Origin: Cyclina sinensis | Lineage: Eukaryota > Mollusca > Bivalvia > Venerida > Veneridae | Reading direction: 5' to 3' | DNA length: 64,000 nt | Assembly: GCA_012932295.1 (NCBI GenBank) | Contig: JAAONU010000079.1 | Location: forward strand, 59,401 to 123,400 | Part shown: positions 52,008-64,000 of the stretch, one piece after another | Layout of the letters: every line of letters starts with the position of its first letter | How positions within the stretch are numbered: position 1 is the stretch's first letter | Notes under the pieces: model-generated | The model's database searches: none | What the model saw: only the letters and a program-made list of their open reading frames with translations | Told to the model about the DNA's origin: nothing | Made by a program: the position numbers and the translations under genes

Positions 52008-54906
52008 TGTAAAACATCCTCAAAGAGTTTCAAATTACAAGAAGTATATAAATGAATTAGATTATACTAAAATAAAATTTCCTGTTACAATAGATCAAGT
52101 ACCTAAAATAGAAAGCAGAAATGATATTTCATTTAATATTTTTGCTTATGAAAACAAAAAAGTATATCCTTTGTACATATCAAAATATAATTATCTCGAC
52201 AAGTGTGACATTTTACTAATAACCAAAGGCTAAATAAAACATTATGTTTGGATAAAAGACTTTAATAGATTAATGTATAACAAAACAACATATCAGCATA
52301 GAAAACATTTCTGTAAATCATGTTTGCAATGCTTTTCCCATGAAAGAATACTAAATAACCATATACCAAACTGTTTAGCTATTAATGGTTTTCAAGCTGT
52401 AGAAATGCCAAAAGAAGGGAGCAAGGTATTCTTTAAAAATTATCATAAACAATTACTGGTACCTGTTGTAATTTATGCTGATTTTGAGTCTCTAACTCGG
52501 AAAGTATCTACTGCCTTATCATCATCAAAATCTTCATTTACTGAGCCATATCAAAAACATATAGACTGTGGTTATTGTTACAAAGTTGTTTATTGTTACG
52601 ATGATAAATATACTAAGCCAGCTCAAGTTTACAGAGGACCAAATGCAGTTTATAAGTTTATTGAAGCTATTCTTAAAGAAGAGGAATATTGCAAGAACAC
52701 GTTGGAAAAATATTTTAACAAACATTTAAAAATGACAAAAGAAGATGAAGCTTTATTTCAAAGCAAAACTTCTTGTCATATCTGTGGAAAAGAATATGAC
52801 CCCTTATGTAGAGAAGGTCTTATTCCAGTCCAAGGCCAGGTTCATGACCACTGTCATATAACAGGGAAATTTAGAGGAAGTGCTCATCCAAAGTGTAATA
52901 TTAATTTTAGACTAACGCATAACATTCCTGTTATATTTCATAATTTAAGAGGCTATGATTGCCATTTTATTCTGCAACAAATTGGAAAATTTGAAAAGGA
53001 AATTAATGTTATTCCTAACAATATGGAAACATATATGGCATTTATGATAAGCAATTTGATTTTCATTGATAGTTTTCAATTTATGTCGCAGTCATTAGAT
53101 TCCCTAGTGAAAAATATTCCAGAATTTAAGTATATTTCCCAAGAATTTAAAGATTATGAATAATATTATGAATTATTAAAAACAAAAGGTGTTTATCCGT
53201 ATGATTACATGGATTCTTTTAAGAAATTCAAAGAAACAAAATTGCCTCCTTAAAAGGAATTTTATTCTATTTTAAATGAAAGTGACAGTGAGTATGAACA
53301 TGCTAAAATATTTGGAAAAATAATTAAAATTAAAACAATGGGGGAATATCATGATTTATATTTAAAAACTTATGTCTTACTTTTAGCTGATGTTTTTGAA
53401 AATTTTAGGAAACTTTGCTTGGAATATTATAAAGTTGACCCCTGTCATTATTTTAGTAGTCCAGGTTTTGCTTGGAATGCAATGTTAAAAATGACAGGAA
53501 TAAAATTAGATTTAATTTCTGATATTGACATGCATCTTTTTATTGAAAAGGGACTGAGAGGAGGAATAAGTTATATTGCTTATCGTTACAGTAAAGCAAA
53601 AAATAAATATACGAAAGATTATGATAGTCACTCACCATCTAAGTACATAATGTACTTTGATGCGAACAACCCCTACAGTTGGGCTATGAGTCGACCTTTA
53701 CCCTCTGGGAACTTTAAGTGGGTCACCGAAAAACAATATAATAAATTAATCGCAAATGATAAAACTAACTTTATAATTGAATGTGAATTAGAATATCCGG
53801 AAGAATTGCATGATTTTCACGATGATTATCCTTTAGCTCTTGAAAAGATCGTTATTCTTGATCAATGTCTTTCAAAGTATAGAAAAAACATTTAAAATAA
53901 ATTTGAAATAGGAAAGAGTAATGTACGCAAGCTTGTTCCAACTTTAATGAAAAAGCAAAACGACGTCCACCATTATAATAATCTTGAACTTTAAACACAG
54001 TTAGGATTGAAAGTGTCCAAAATTCATAGAATATTAACTTTTGATTAAAGTCTTTGGTTAAAAAAGTACATTGATTTTAATACTCAGAAAAGATCTAAAG
54101 CAAACATTCTTTTGAAAAAGTCTTTTTTAAACTGATGAATAATTCAGTGTTTGGTAAGACAATGGAGAATTTGTGTAAGCGAATAAATATTAAATTAACC
54201 CATGATGAAAATCTTTTATTAAAGTACATAGCAAAACCTTCATTTGTTAGTTAAACAATGTTTAATCAAAATTTGTTTGGTATTCATAAAATAACAGAAA
54301 GCTTATTATTTAACAGGCCTACTTATGTTGGAATGTGCATTCTTGATTAATCGAAATATTTAATGTATGATTTTTATCATAATTGCATTAAAGTTAAATA
54401 CGGACATAACGCTAGCGGACATAACGTTAGCGGACATAATGCTAGATTATTATTTACGGACACAGATTCTCTCTGTTATGAGATAGAAACCAAAGATGCA
54501 TATAAGGATTTTTACAAGGATAAAGATTTGTTCGATAATAGTGATTACAGTTCAGACTCAAAATTTTACTTAGATAACAATAAAAAAGTAATAGGAAAAT
54601 TCAAAGATGAGGCAGCAGGAATTCCCATCATTGAATTTGTTGGATTGCGCAGCAAGATGTATTCATATTTATTAGAAAATGAAGTCAATGTTAAAAAGTG
54701 CAAAGGAATAAAAAAAGAGTGTGGTAAAGAAAAGATTAGTACACCAAAATTATAAAGACACTTTATTTGATAAAAGCCAAAAATATCATACTTTTAAAAC
54801 TATTCGTTCTGATGGACATAACCTTGCCAGTTACATTATTAATATACCATCTATATCATGTTATCACGATGAAAGGTATATTCTTAATAATGGAATTAAA
54901 ACATAA
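52008..54906 (+). pseudogene. Polinton DNA polymerase B, copy 2 (5'-truncated)
   Basis: Same motifs as copy 1 from the Cys/His finger (about 52297) through exonuclease I-III, motif A (53647; DANNPYSW where copy 1 has DANNPYGW), motif B and motif C (54458). The N-terminal region is missing because the duplication starts here. All in-frame stops of copy 1 (53161, 53251, 53992 and others) are shared. An additional TAA at 53893-53895 lies inside a patch of about 16 substitutions (53755-53900). The GHN repeat before motif C is present at 54408-54452. Confidence 0.9.
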
Positions 54907-54948
54907 GCTTATCGCTAATTAAAACATTAGCTTATCATTAACATTTCG

Positions 54949-55354
54949 CTAAGCCCCGAAAAGTTTCAATTGAATATTCTTAACGTTTAAACCATCAATA
55001 TAAATTACATCATTCATCTTAAATTGACCTGCATAATTTATAGAGATGGATTCATCTTTTTTCTATTATTTTTGCAATATAACTTTGTTTAATTATATCA
55101 TTTTGCTTTACTTTTAATTCTACATCTCCTTTATCAAATTAAATAGCATCTGCTAAAATTATTAAAGTACAATCTTGTTTTATAGTTATATTTTGTCAAG
55201 AGGTTCTAAAGGCTTGATTTGGTAAATCTGCAACCCATCTATATAATCCACTGTCTATGTCTTCAGTCCTACACGTTAAAAACAAGGGTGGTGTTCGATG
55301 TGTGTGTTTTTCTATTTTACTTGTTTTTTCATTGATATTATTAAATATACCCAT
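54949..55354 (-). pseudogene. Small beta-rich orphan, copy 2
   Basis: Identical in layout to 23391-23796: same overlap with the 232-residue gene, same stops and frameshift. Confidence 0.5.
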
Positions 55355-56039
55355 TTATATATAATTTCAAAGAATATGTTACTTTAACATAACTTCGATC
55401 TTCAATTGTAAAATCTAAATCATCATCTATATCGTTTTCTACTAGATATATAAAAACAAACGCATCAGGTTTTAATGATAAAGAATGACTTTTCACTGCA
55501 TCTTTTTTAATAAAGTAAATTTTGAATACACGGTAATTCTCATCTCTTGTCGAGTGTAAATTAAATCCTTTTATATTATCTTTTGCGATTAGGTTTATAT
55601 CAAAGATATATATTCCATATTTTTTAACTTGAAACGCTGCAGCTGACATTCCTGCTAACACTCCTCGCTTTAATTCAAATTTGTAATTTCGTTCTAAGTA
55701 ATCTGTGGAAGTAGTATAATAACCAGGTTTCATCACTTCTCCCGATGTGACAAGACCGAATAAAGAAAAGAAATCGGGGTCTATAATATGTATTACATCT
55801 ATTGTTACTTTTTTATACAGGATGGGGATTCCTTGTGATACAGATAAGATCTTTATTTCCTGTACTCTGTTATTATTATATCCAAACAGAGGAATTTCAT
55901 ATACTGCTTTATCAAGTTTGGATAACTTTCTTTTTAAGTTTTTGTTATCATTTAAAACAGTTTCAGCAATATCTTTCATTTGTTTGGGTAAAACATTTTT
56001 GGCTAAATTATCTAGATCAATAATGCTTTTTGCAAACAT
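55341..56039 (-). CDS. Intact 232-residue orphan of the fibre module, copy 2
   Basis: Protein identical to that of 23783-24481. No stop or frameshift, so the frame survived in both copies. Confidence 0.65.
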   Translation of the reverse strand: MFAKSIIDLDNLAKNVLPKQMKDIAETVLNDNKNLKRKLSKLDKAVYEIPLFGYNNNRVQEIKILSVSQGIPILYKKVTIDVIHIIDPDFFSLFGLVTSGEVMKPGYYTTSTDYLERNYKFELKRGVLAGMSAAAFQVKKYGIYIFDINLIAKDNIKGFNLHSTRDENYRVFKIYFIKKDAVKSHSLSLKPDAFVFIYLVENDIDDDLDFTIEDRSYVKVTYSLKLYINGYI

Positions 56040-56043
56040 AAAA

Positions 56044-57068
56044 TTATTGTTTTCTATTTTTTTGGATTTTAGCCTTATTACTTTTAATTTGAGTATCTAA
56101 GGCTTCATTTCTTTTTACCTTGTTTTACTGAATTTTCAATAGGAAATCTAGCTTGTTTTCTATATCTTGGATTTTTTTATTGCATTTAGCGATATCCTCT
56201 TCTAAGATACATATTAGTCTACATAAAACATTATATTGTTCAATATGTTGATCGGTCATGTTTCTCATTGCTCTTTGAAATGTTTCCTTCAGAGTTGGTA
56301 AAGAAAGATCCTGGTCGTCACCTCTTTGTGAAGCTGATTTTTCGAGTTCAGCCTTTAATTCAGCATGTTTACTTAAAAAGCTGTTCAGTTAGTCTTGATT
56401 CTTTTTGTTGACTTCTTCATTTAATTTTGTTATTTCTGTTTTAATTTCGAGTTGATACATATTTTGTAACTTTTTCTCAGTTTCAGCAAACTTAGTTCTG
56501 AGCTCTTCATGTTTAATCATGCTTTCCGTTAGTTCCTTTATTGAATTAGACATAGTTTTGAGGTTTTCTCCTAAAACTGCTTTGATTTGGTCATCTGTTG
56601 TATCAGATTTCTTTCCAAGTTCTTCCACTACTTTTGATAGGGTCCCCATTTCTTTTTCAATTTTACCATGTAGCTCAATTATCTTTTTTTTCATTGGCTT
56701 CTATGTCTTTAGATAATTGTTTAATATTATTTCTTTCTGTTTCTAAAATTTGTTTTATGTTTTTAATACTTTCCAGATCATAGTCTTGTATTACGCTTTG
56801 AATTTTTGTAAATAAAAATCTTCTGGAAACAGCATCACCTGCTTTATCAGGATTTCCTAAATTGATAATTTCATATCCACCCATATCTAACGCTCTGTTC
56901 ATTTTGTTATCAAGTTCTTTATTTCTATGAAGATATGATTCTAAATCTCTTTGTAACTTTTTATATTGCTTAATAGTAGCATAACCGCTTAAATAAATAT
57001 CAAATATAACTTTACTTATACTCTCCGGTGCACTTCTTTCACTAGTTGCATAAAAAATCCCTTTTTTA
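56044..57068 (-). pseudogene. Fibre-like coiled-coil protein, copy 2
   Basis: Same breaks as copy 1, but 56760-56865 carries about 12 substitutions in about 100 bp. The result is NPDKAGDAVSRRFLF instead of NPDKPGDAVPKRFLF and LESIKNIKQ instead of LKSIRNIKQ. The MGGYEIINLGNP motif itself is unchanged. Confidence 0.6.
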
Positions 57069-57085
57069 TTTTACCAGTAAAGTTT

Positions 57086-57728
57086 CTATTTTATAAATTT
57101 CCTCGGTTTGTCAACATATAAGAAATCATATTTTTGTTTTATTGCTTTATTAAAAGAGCCGCGATTTATATTTTGTTCTCTACAAATCATATCATTTTCA
57201 TTCTTACTTGGACTTTCAAATAAAATATAATGTAAACAGTTGATGCGGATATCTTTTGGAGTTTTACAATAAGACTGACTCAAGTAAATAACATAGCAGT
57301 TCTTGTGACGTCCTTAAATATTTTATTATGTCATTCTGAAACTTCTTTTCTTCACATATAAAATCATCAAATATTACAATCTTTTGCCCGTCTGCCTCGA
57401 GATCGTTAACATCAATTTTTTCATTACTTGAATACTCAAGTATGTCATTTAGATTAACTTTTATTCTTTCTGCAATTTCATTTAAGTAATGTATGAAGTC
57501 CTGATATTTAGACTGTTCCAAGTTTTTAGCATATAGGTATAATTTATCATAATATACAAGAGGTTCTCGTAACATATACATTAGCGTATTTGTTTTACCT
57601 GACCCGGAACATCCACATAATAGCATTTTAAAACATGAGTCTAACATAAAAGGCTGTAATTGCTTAAAATTATTAGGCTTTTTTATACTACTTAAACTAT
57701 CATAATTTGGAATTTCCATATATAACAT
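57086..57728 (-). pseudogene. Packaging ATPase, copy 2
   Basis: Walker A GCSGSGKT and Walker B VIFDDF as in copy 1, with the same frameshift before LSQSYCKTP. Confidence 0.9.
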
Positions 57729-57739
57729 AATCTTACACT

Positions 57740-57848
57740 ATCTTACATTATTTAACATTATTATTTCTTCGAAATAAAGAATCTTTCATTATTTAACATT
57801 ATTATTTCTTCGAAATAAAGAATCTTACATTATTTTAACATTATTCTA
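57740..57848. promoter_or_regulatory. Divergent promoter region with 41-bp repeats, copy 2
   Basis: Both 41-bp units and the ATTTC-TTC-GAAAT dyads are preserved exactly as at 26182-26290. Confidence 0.5.
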
Positions 57849-57864
57849 ACATTATTATATATAA

Positions 57865-59176
57865 ATGTTAGCAAAACTGAGAGAAATGAGAGATGAAAAG
57901 ATGTTAGCTGAACAAAAGATGAAGGATGTCCGTGATCAAATAATTGAAGATAAAATTAGAAAGGATGCCAGCCGGAAATGTATAATGAAATTTATAAACC
58001 AATTACAGAAGGCCTCGAAAGTCAAAAAGAAACACTGTCTACTCTGTTAAAAGCATTGCCAGGAATTAAAGAACAACTAGCATTACTTCCAAAAGACTTT
58101 GTTGATAAGATACAAGAAGCAGAACAACAACAAAAAGTAAACAGATTATTAGAAGAACCTATACCAGAAACACTAAAAGAGCAACCATTATTACCAGAAT
58201 TATCAGAATTATCAGAGGTAGAAGATTTATTAGAAGAAGATATAAGTAAATTGTTCGAAGAGTATGAAAAAGAAAAAGCAGAAGAATTACCAAAACATTA
58301 GGAGCAAGACCGAAAGATGTTGGAATGACATTTAAGCTGGATTTAAATAAAAATGTTGATTTAGACCTATTGGATAGTAAAAAATACTACACACCACAAG
58401 AAGTTTATGATTTCTATCATACTGGATCTGATGATCCTGACAAAAAAAATGACAAGGGAAGAAAAAAAAAGGATATAATAGGTAAGGTTACAGGCGACAT
58501 CAAATCACTAACAATTCAAAGGACTGTAATATCTAGAAAGAAAAATCCCACACCACTTGACAAAAAGATAAAAACAAACTTGATAAGAAAATCAGATAAT
58601 TTTAAAGAATTACAAAGAATCATTAGAAAAATTCTTATCCAAGGAAAATACATGGGAAAAGGATTCCTACCCCGAAATTCTCTTATTTCGAAGAAAAATC
58701 ATAATCCATACAAAGTTTCAACAGATGGGCAATATGGTAATCTACTAATTGATTTGAATAAACTTTATGGTCAAAACAAACTAGTAGCCAAAGATAAAGG
58801 CAACGGAAAAGATATAATGAATATAAAAGTAGATGATGACTTTATTGACCTTATTGATAAGAGATATAATAGAAATAAAAAAAATCAGCTTTTTCTATGG
58901 AATTATTTAAAGAATAAACAGAGAAATCAGGATTACCTATTAATAAAAGATCAATGAAATTTAAAAATATAATAAGAAGACAAGGGTTTGGTCGAATGGG
59001 AGTCTGTTCTTGTGAAGAATTAATTAATGATCTAGAACTCATCTGTGGTTCTATTGAAGCTGAAATAACAATCAAGATCTAATAAATAAAGGCATCAACA
59101 TAATTCATGAGCTACTGAAAATGAATGAATTATCACCAGAACAGCATGAAAAGTTATATAAAACATATTTCTCATA
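57865..59176 (+). pseudogene. Orphan upstream of capsid genes, copy 2
   Basis: Differs from copy 1 by lacking the extra G at 26505. A 107-codon stretch (57978-58301, acidic coiled coil ELSELSEVEDLLEEDISKLF) is therefore open here but broken in copy 1. The other frameshifts and stops are shared. Confidence 0.6.
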
Positions 59177-59199
59177 AATATTATTTTTCATAAATATAG

Positions 59200-59942
59200 A
59201 TGGAACAAAAGATTGTGTTAAGTTCAGAAATATCCAGAAAAAAATGATGAAAATAATACTCCAAGTAACTTTACTGTAAGATTTAGTCGACCTTTGGTTT
59301 TGATTAAAAAATTAACGATATATTGTTGGTTTAGATTCAATAAATACCATGGCATAATATTAGTGATGAATATGATAATAATCGAATTCGATATAACACT
59401 GGATGGATATTATTTTTCCAGATGGTTCTTACAGTTACACAGATATTAATGATTTTATCAGAGGAGCATTAATGACTAATGATGATTTTGATGGCGAATT
59501 ACTTTTACACCTATAAGTCTTGCATTCGATTTAAGTAGTTTTAAAGTATGAATTTCAATTCATGACAGTTTTTTATTAGATCTAAGAATGTCTAATTTTC
59601 ATAAATTGCTTGGATTTGAGAAAAAAAAAACTTTGAGAAATACTGAATGGGGATTTACGACACCAAATATTTCAAATTCTGTGGATACAATATACATTCA
59701 TTGTGATTTAATTGACAGCTCGCTTGTTGATGGTAATTTTGGTGATGTTTTGTATGCTTTAAGTACTGCATATTTAACAAGAGCATATCCATTCACAAAA
59801 GAACCAAACAGAGTGGGTTACTCCGAAATAAATAAAAACATAATAAATTCAATAAAAAATATATCTTACAGATGTTTTTGGAAGAATAATAGATCTGAAT
59901 GGAACTGATACAAGTTTCACATTGATTTTAAAAGAATTATAA
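59200..59942 (+). pseudogene. Minor capsid (penton-type) protein, copy 2
   Basis: As copy 1, with three extra A in the run after GFEKK (one extra Lys codon, FEKKKTL) and one A-to-T change near 59502. The frame of this segment is kept. Confidence 0.7.
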
Positions 59943-59952
59943 TTTATATATA

Positions 59953-60417
59953 ATGTACAAAAAGATTTATGATGAAAATAAAGGAATATGTGTTTATGTT
60001 TATGCTTTGACGGGAGAAGGAGTAATTGGCTCGGGCTCTGGTCTCTTTGACACTTTAACAGGCACTTTAACAAAATTGCTGTCATCTTCTGCTGCTAGCG
60101 CTGGAAAAAAAGCCTAGGAAACTGCAGGAAAGGTAGCTCTTGAAAGCGGAACTAAAAAGATTGGAACTGAAGTTGGGAATTAAGCTGCAGATAAAATGAT
60201 TAATGTATTTAGGAAACAAACGCCAGAAAAACAAGTTGGTAAACCACTAGGCAAACAAGTTGGAAATTTAATTGTTAGGGAATTAACAAAATTAAATGAT
60301 GAAAGTAATATAAGTAATGAAAACAATAATATTAATATAAGAATAAATAAATTATTGTCAGGGTCAGGAAGGCATAAAAAGCTGCAAAATCATATAAATA
60401 AATTGCTTAATTTATAA
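59953..60417 (+). pseudogene. Gly/Ala-rich small virion-like protein, copy 2
   Basis: Same two in-frame stops as copy 1 (60115 and 60181). No difference noticed. Confidence 0.5.
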
Positions 60418-60462
60418 AATATTAAATTTATTTATATAAAATATAAAAACTACAATATATAT

Positions 60463-61725
60463 ATGTTCCGAACAAAACAGTATTGCAAAAGATTCGAACA
60501 AAAGCCTATTCAATTAGACATGGCTTTAATATCTGTGTTAGGAAATAACGTTAAACAACAAAAAAGTGGTTATCACTTTACAATTAATGATAGAAGCTCA
60601 TATTTTGATATAACGGCTATTTTGAAGTAAGTTTTAAAATAAACTTGCTAACGGTAATAATTATGCTGATGCAGATCAAATCGCTTTAATCAATAATGTA
60701 GCTTCATTAATTGACCAACTAGTAATTAAACAAAACGGAAAAATTGTATACCACTGTAATAATTTATACAAAGTAATACATGTAAAAAATTTAGTTGAAT
60801 TATCTAAGGATTATGCAGAATCAACTGGAACAAATGAATTTATCAATTTAGATACTACTGCTGTTGCAGAAAGTAGGGACGATCAAGCAGGACATAATAA
60901 AGGTTTCGCTAGAAGAAAGCTGTTCATTCAAGGTGGTAACGTGGTCAATGCTAAAATTCCATTTAATAATTATTCATTTTTTTTTCAGGGTTTGGAAACT
61001 AATATGTTGCCTCCAAGTCAAATTCAAATTACACTGCAATTAACAAACGATGATGAATTAATTTACAGAGCTAATGCTGAGGATGTAGGTAGAGTTATTG
61101 TAACAAAACTAATTCTGCGGGTCCCTCGCTTAATTCTAAATGCTTTCGGATATAGTTTAATTTCTGAATCATATATGAAAACAAGACAATGGAAATACCT
61201 AAGAGAAATGGTATCCCAATCGCAGAACATCGATCAAAATAATATAACCTTTAGGATAACGGCTGGTGTGATAAATCCTTAACATGTTTTTGTATATTTA
61301 CAACGACCTGATAAAAGTAATTCACAAGAACATAACCCGCATTTATTGGATATATTTAAGGTTAACGCAGCAAATGAAAATTGTACTTTAGCATCTTTCC
61401 GTCTTGAAGTCGGTAACGGTGTGTTTTATCCTGAGACAGAATATACGAGTATATCAAGGATTTATGATGATGTTATTATTTTCATAAACAAAATGATAAA
61501 AACACAGGAAGTCTTCTGAATACATTAAATTTCAAAAGTTTATTTGGATTCATCCATTTTAATTTAGAATTTAAAAAAGAAGAAATTGCTAATGATCCCA
61601 AACAACTTAATATTTCAGTTAAGCTAAATATTCCTCCAGCGGCTAATATCTGTTTGTTTGCAATTGTTATGTATGAAGAAACAGTTCAGTTAAATACCGT
61701 TGGAAATGAATTAATTATTGTTTAA
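60463..61725 (+). pseudogene. Major capsid protein, copy 2
   Basis: Same length and breaks as copy 1. The open part 60941-61282 is identical at the protein level. Confidence 0.75.
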
Positions 61726-61755
61726 AAAATATTATAAAACTAGTATAATATATAA

Positions 61756-62338
61756 ATGACAACTTTAATTGAATACAAAGTTAATTTATCAGATAGGCAA
61801 AAAGAATAAACTTGCGAAAGCGTATGACGATAAATGTCCACATACTTTTAGATTAAGCAATAATCAAGTAACCGGAAACTTCCCTTTGTTATTGACAGAA
61901 AGACAGGTAAATAATATAAAGAAATCCAAAACAAAAAATACTGGTGTAGATATTAAAATATCTGCTACCCAAATGAGGGCTCAATTACAAAGTGGAGGGT
62001 TTCTTGTGGCCTTAGCTGGTTTGTTAGGACGAACAATTCTTCCAATGGCTGCAACAATAGCTCAAAAAAAATACTTACTCCTTTAGGGGTTGGGGCTTTA
62101 AGTGGGTTGGCAAGTACTGGTGTATCAAAGATATTAGCTAATGGGATGATATCAGTAGCAAATAATAAAAGAAATATGATTGTACCATATCTCACTCCTG
62201 CGCAAAAAAAAACAATTAATGGGAACTGGTGTAATAAAATTTACTCAGAGAAAAAGGCAAGACGGAGGATTCTTGGGTATGTTAGCTGTTAGTTTAGGTA
62301 TTCCTTTGATTACATCACTTCTTAGTGGAATGGGTTAG
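61756..62338 (+). pseudogene. Hydrophobic virion protein, copy 2
   Basis: One A shorter than copy 1 in the run near 62205. This changes which frame the last third follows, so the frameshift here differs between copies. Confidence 0.55.
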
Positions 62339-62402
62339 CAGGTAGACGCTCAACGGGTTCCATATAGACGAATTCCTCGTTTAAAAAAAGACAAAATCTC
62401 CC

Positions 62403-62921
62403 GTGTGGTCGAAAGCTTTGGCTACGCCTCGGACGAAGTCCTCCAAGCCATTGGCTGAGTTTCAGAACAAACCCCTGTCTAACTTTGAAATAGAACAATG
62501 GATAAAACAACTGAGGATTAAAAACTTTAAAGGTATCTTTAGTCGGGATAATTTGCTTAAAACAAAGCCTTTGGCTGAGTCTCGGACGAAGTCCCCGAAG
62601 CCTTTGGCTGAGTGCGGAATTATTAATTTAGACGACTCTGTTGGGTCCGGTACGCACTTGGTTTGCTATGTAGGAAATAATTATCATAAATATTAGTTCG
62701 ATCCGTTTGGTTTACCGCCACCAAAAGAAGTAATTAATTATCTTCCTGGTTTAAAGTACAATAATATCGAATATCAATACAGACAAATTGTACTATATAA
62801 AAATTTACAGATATTCAGGGGAAACATTGACGTGCTAGTGTTAAAATCAATCTTATTATTTTTCAGTAACGTTAGAGTAGTATATATTATGAGAATCACA
62901 GGTGCAGATTTAGTTTGGTAG
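62403..62921 (+). pseudogene. Adenain-type protease, copy 2, with hairpin inserts
   Basis: Same frame, same TAG and same mini-hairpin inserts (62431-62456 and 62566-62609) as copy 1. Confidence 0.8.
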
Positions 62922-62928
62922 CTGTGAG

Positions 62929-63036
62929 TAGTATATAAAATAGCGAGTATTAGAAAACGTTGGGCTTCCTATGGGCGAACTTGGTGAGCCCAGAGGAGGT
63001 CGAAAGTGTTCTAATACCGCTATTTTATATAGTTCT
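62929..63036 (-). repeat. Polinton right terminal inverted repeat, copy 2
   Basis: Identical to 31370-31477, followed by the same AATATG (63037-63042) and the same host flank, which shows it was duplicated together with its surroundings. Confidence 0.95.
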
Positions 63037-63304
63037 AATATGCTAGTTTACTTCCAGTTATTCAGTAACGTTCGTTCGCGTTTACTTTGTATTGCAACAT
63101 TATTCACTAGGGCTCAGATAATAAGCCATTACGTATTATATATGTTCTTTTACAAGATGGCAAATCAAAGAATGTTTAACATTTGAGCAAAATATAGTTC
63201 ATTTAGCGTTGCATTACAAGACAAAAAATAAAAAATAAAAAATTCGTATTTCAAAACCCATTCATTTACATAATTACTAAATGTTTAAAACATTTACTGA
63301 TTAA

Positions 63305-64000
63305 CTTGTTTTAGCTCACCTGAGGAAAATGTCCTCAAGGTGAGCTTTTGTGATGGTCTGTGTGTCCGTCCGTGCGTCAACAATTCCTTTAAACAACTTC
63401 TCCTCCTAAACCACTTGGCACAATTTATTGAAACTTTGCAGGGATGTTTCTTTGATAAAGCTCTACCAAAGTTGTTCAAAGAATTCAATTCCATTAAGAA
63501 CTCTGGTTGCTATGGCAATTGAAAGAAAAACTTTGAAAACTTTGCCTCTAGGGTCAAATTTGGCCCCACCCAGGGGGTCAATTGATTTTACATTTGCTTA
63601 TATAGTGAAATTTTATAAATCTTCTTGTCTAAACCACAAGGCCCTGAGCCTTAAGATTTGGTATGTAGCATTGTCTAGTAGACCTCTAATAAGTTTGTTC
63701 AAATTATGCCCCTGGGGTCAAATTTGGCCCCGCCCCGGGGGTCAACTTATTTAACATAGTGAAACTTAAAATTTGGCCCTGCCCCGGGGGTCATTGGATT
63801 TTACATAGGCTTATACAGTGAAACTTTAAACATCTTCTGGCCTGAAACCACAAGGCCCTGAGCCTTAAGATTTGGTATGTGATGCATTGTCGTGTGGACC
63901 TCTACAAAGGTTATTCAAATTATACCTCTGGGGTCAAATTTGGCCCCGCCCCAGGGTCGATTGATTTTACACAGGGAAAGCTTAGAAATGTTCTTGTCTG
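63305..64000. repeat. Tandem-repeat element with AGCTCACCTGAG end, copy 2 (cut)
   Basis: Same as 31746 onward. One base of a G run near 63955 is missing relative to copy 1. The right end lies beyond the window. Confidence 0.8.

Larger units (their letters stand above)
52008..64000 (+). repeat. Segmental duplication, copy 2 (continues past window)
   Basis: Begins at TGTAAAACATCC inside the polymerase gene and runs to the window end, matching copy 1 base for base except for two divergent patches (53755-53900 and 56760-56865), a few homopolymer or single-base indels and scattered substitutions. If it is a simple tandem duplication, another copy of the BEL element should follow beyond 64000. Confidence 0.95.

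Noticed and set aside
52008..63036. Second independent Polinton insertion
   Set aside because: It shares the same right flank and target duplication as copy 1 and lacks a left end, so it is a duplication of the locus, not a new insertion.

Overview
The window is AT-rich animal nuclear DNA and is made almost entirely of transposable elements. The organism is most likely a bivalve mollusc. The evidence is the dense GTCCGTCC/GACGGACG-bounded repeats with 'GACCTTGACC' tandem units, two tRNA-derived SINEs, APE-type LINEs carrying 2A-like peptides, a BEL/Pao retrotransposon and a Polinton/Maverick. The species cannot be named from sequence alone. Only one convincing host gene is visible: a two-exon, minus-strand, type II membrane sulfotransferase-like gene (exon 1 at 13966-14154, exon 2 at 6146-6889, phase-0 junction, 7.1-kb intron). 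A PHD-finger exon at 48027-48123 (minus) is a weaker second candidate.

Layout. 0.74-5.5 kb: decayed minus-strand LINE with a 2A motif in ORF1, APE endonuclease, mutated reverse transcriptase and an internal inversion. 6.1-14.2 kb: the sulfotransferase-like gene, its intron filled with small repeats. 14785-31477: a complete but decayed Polinton of 16,693 bp. It has AG...CT terminal inverted repeats (107-108 bp), a 6-bp target duplication AATATG, a retroviral-type integrase split by a LINE fragment, a two-helix membrane protein, protein-primed family-B DNA polymerase split by a small TIR element, a minus-strand block (FtsK/HerA-type packaging ATPase, a fibre-like coiled-coil protein, an intact 232-residue orphan and a small beta-rich orphan) and a plus-strand block (orphan, penton-type minor capsid protein, Gly-rich protein, double-jelly-roll major capsid protein, hydrophobic virion protein, adenain-type protease). 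31.7-33.2 kb: a tandem-repeat element. 34191-41448: BEL/Pao retrotransposon with 211/212-bp LTRs, 5-bp duplication CAGCT and an initiator-tRNA-Met primer site. 42.6-51.8 kb: repeats, SINEs, a second 2A motif, a truncated LINE and a hairpin array. 52008-64000: a second, nearly identical copy of 20450-32440, i.e. a direct duplication with a 31,558-bp spacing that starts inside the polymerase gene and runs off the window end.

The Polinton genes form one virus-like programme: integrase and polymerase for insertion and replication; ATPase, capsid proteins and protease for virion assembly; a fibre-like module for attachment. Most genes carry in-frame TAA/TAG stops or frameshifts shared by both copies, so the element was already dead when duplicated. 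The most unusual signals are (i) clusters of 11-nt mini-hairpins (4-bp stem, 3-nt loop) scattered in the Polinton, one cluster lying in frame inside the protease; (ii) a TATATA(A/G)ATG motif abutting the start codon of most Polinton genes; (iii) two short patches of dense divergence between otherwise near-identical copies; (iv) a 15-nt in-frame expansion next to the polymerase active site; (v) two separate 2A-like ribosome-skipping motifs.
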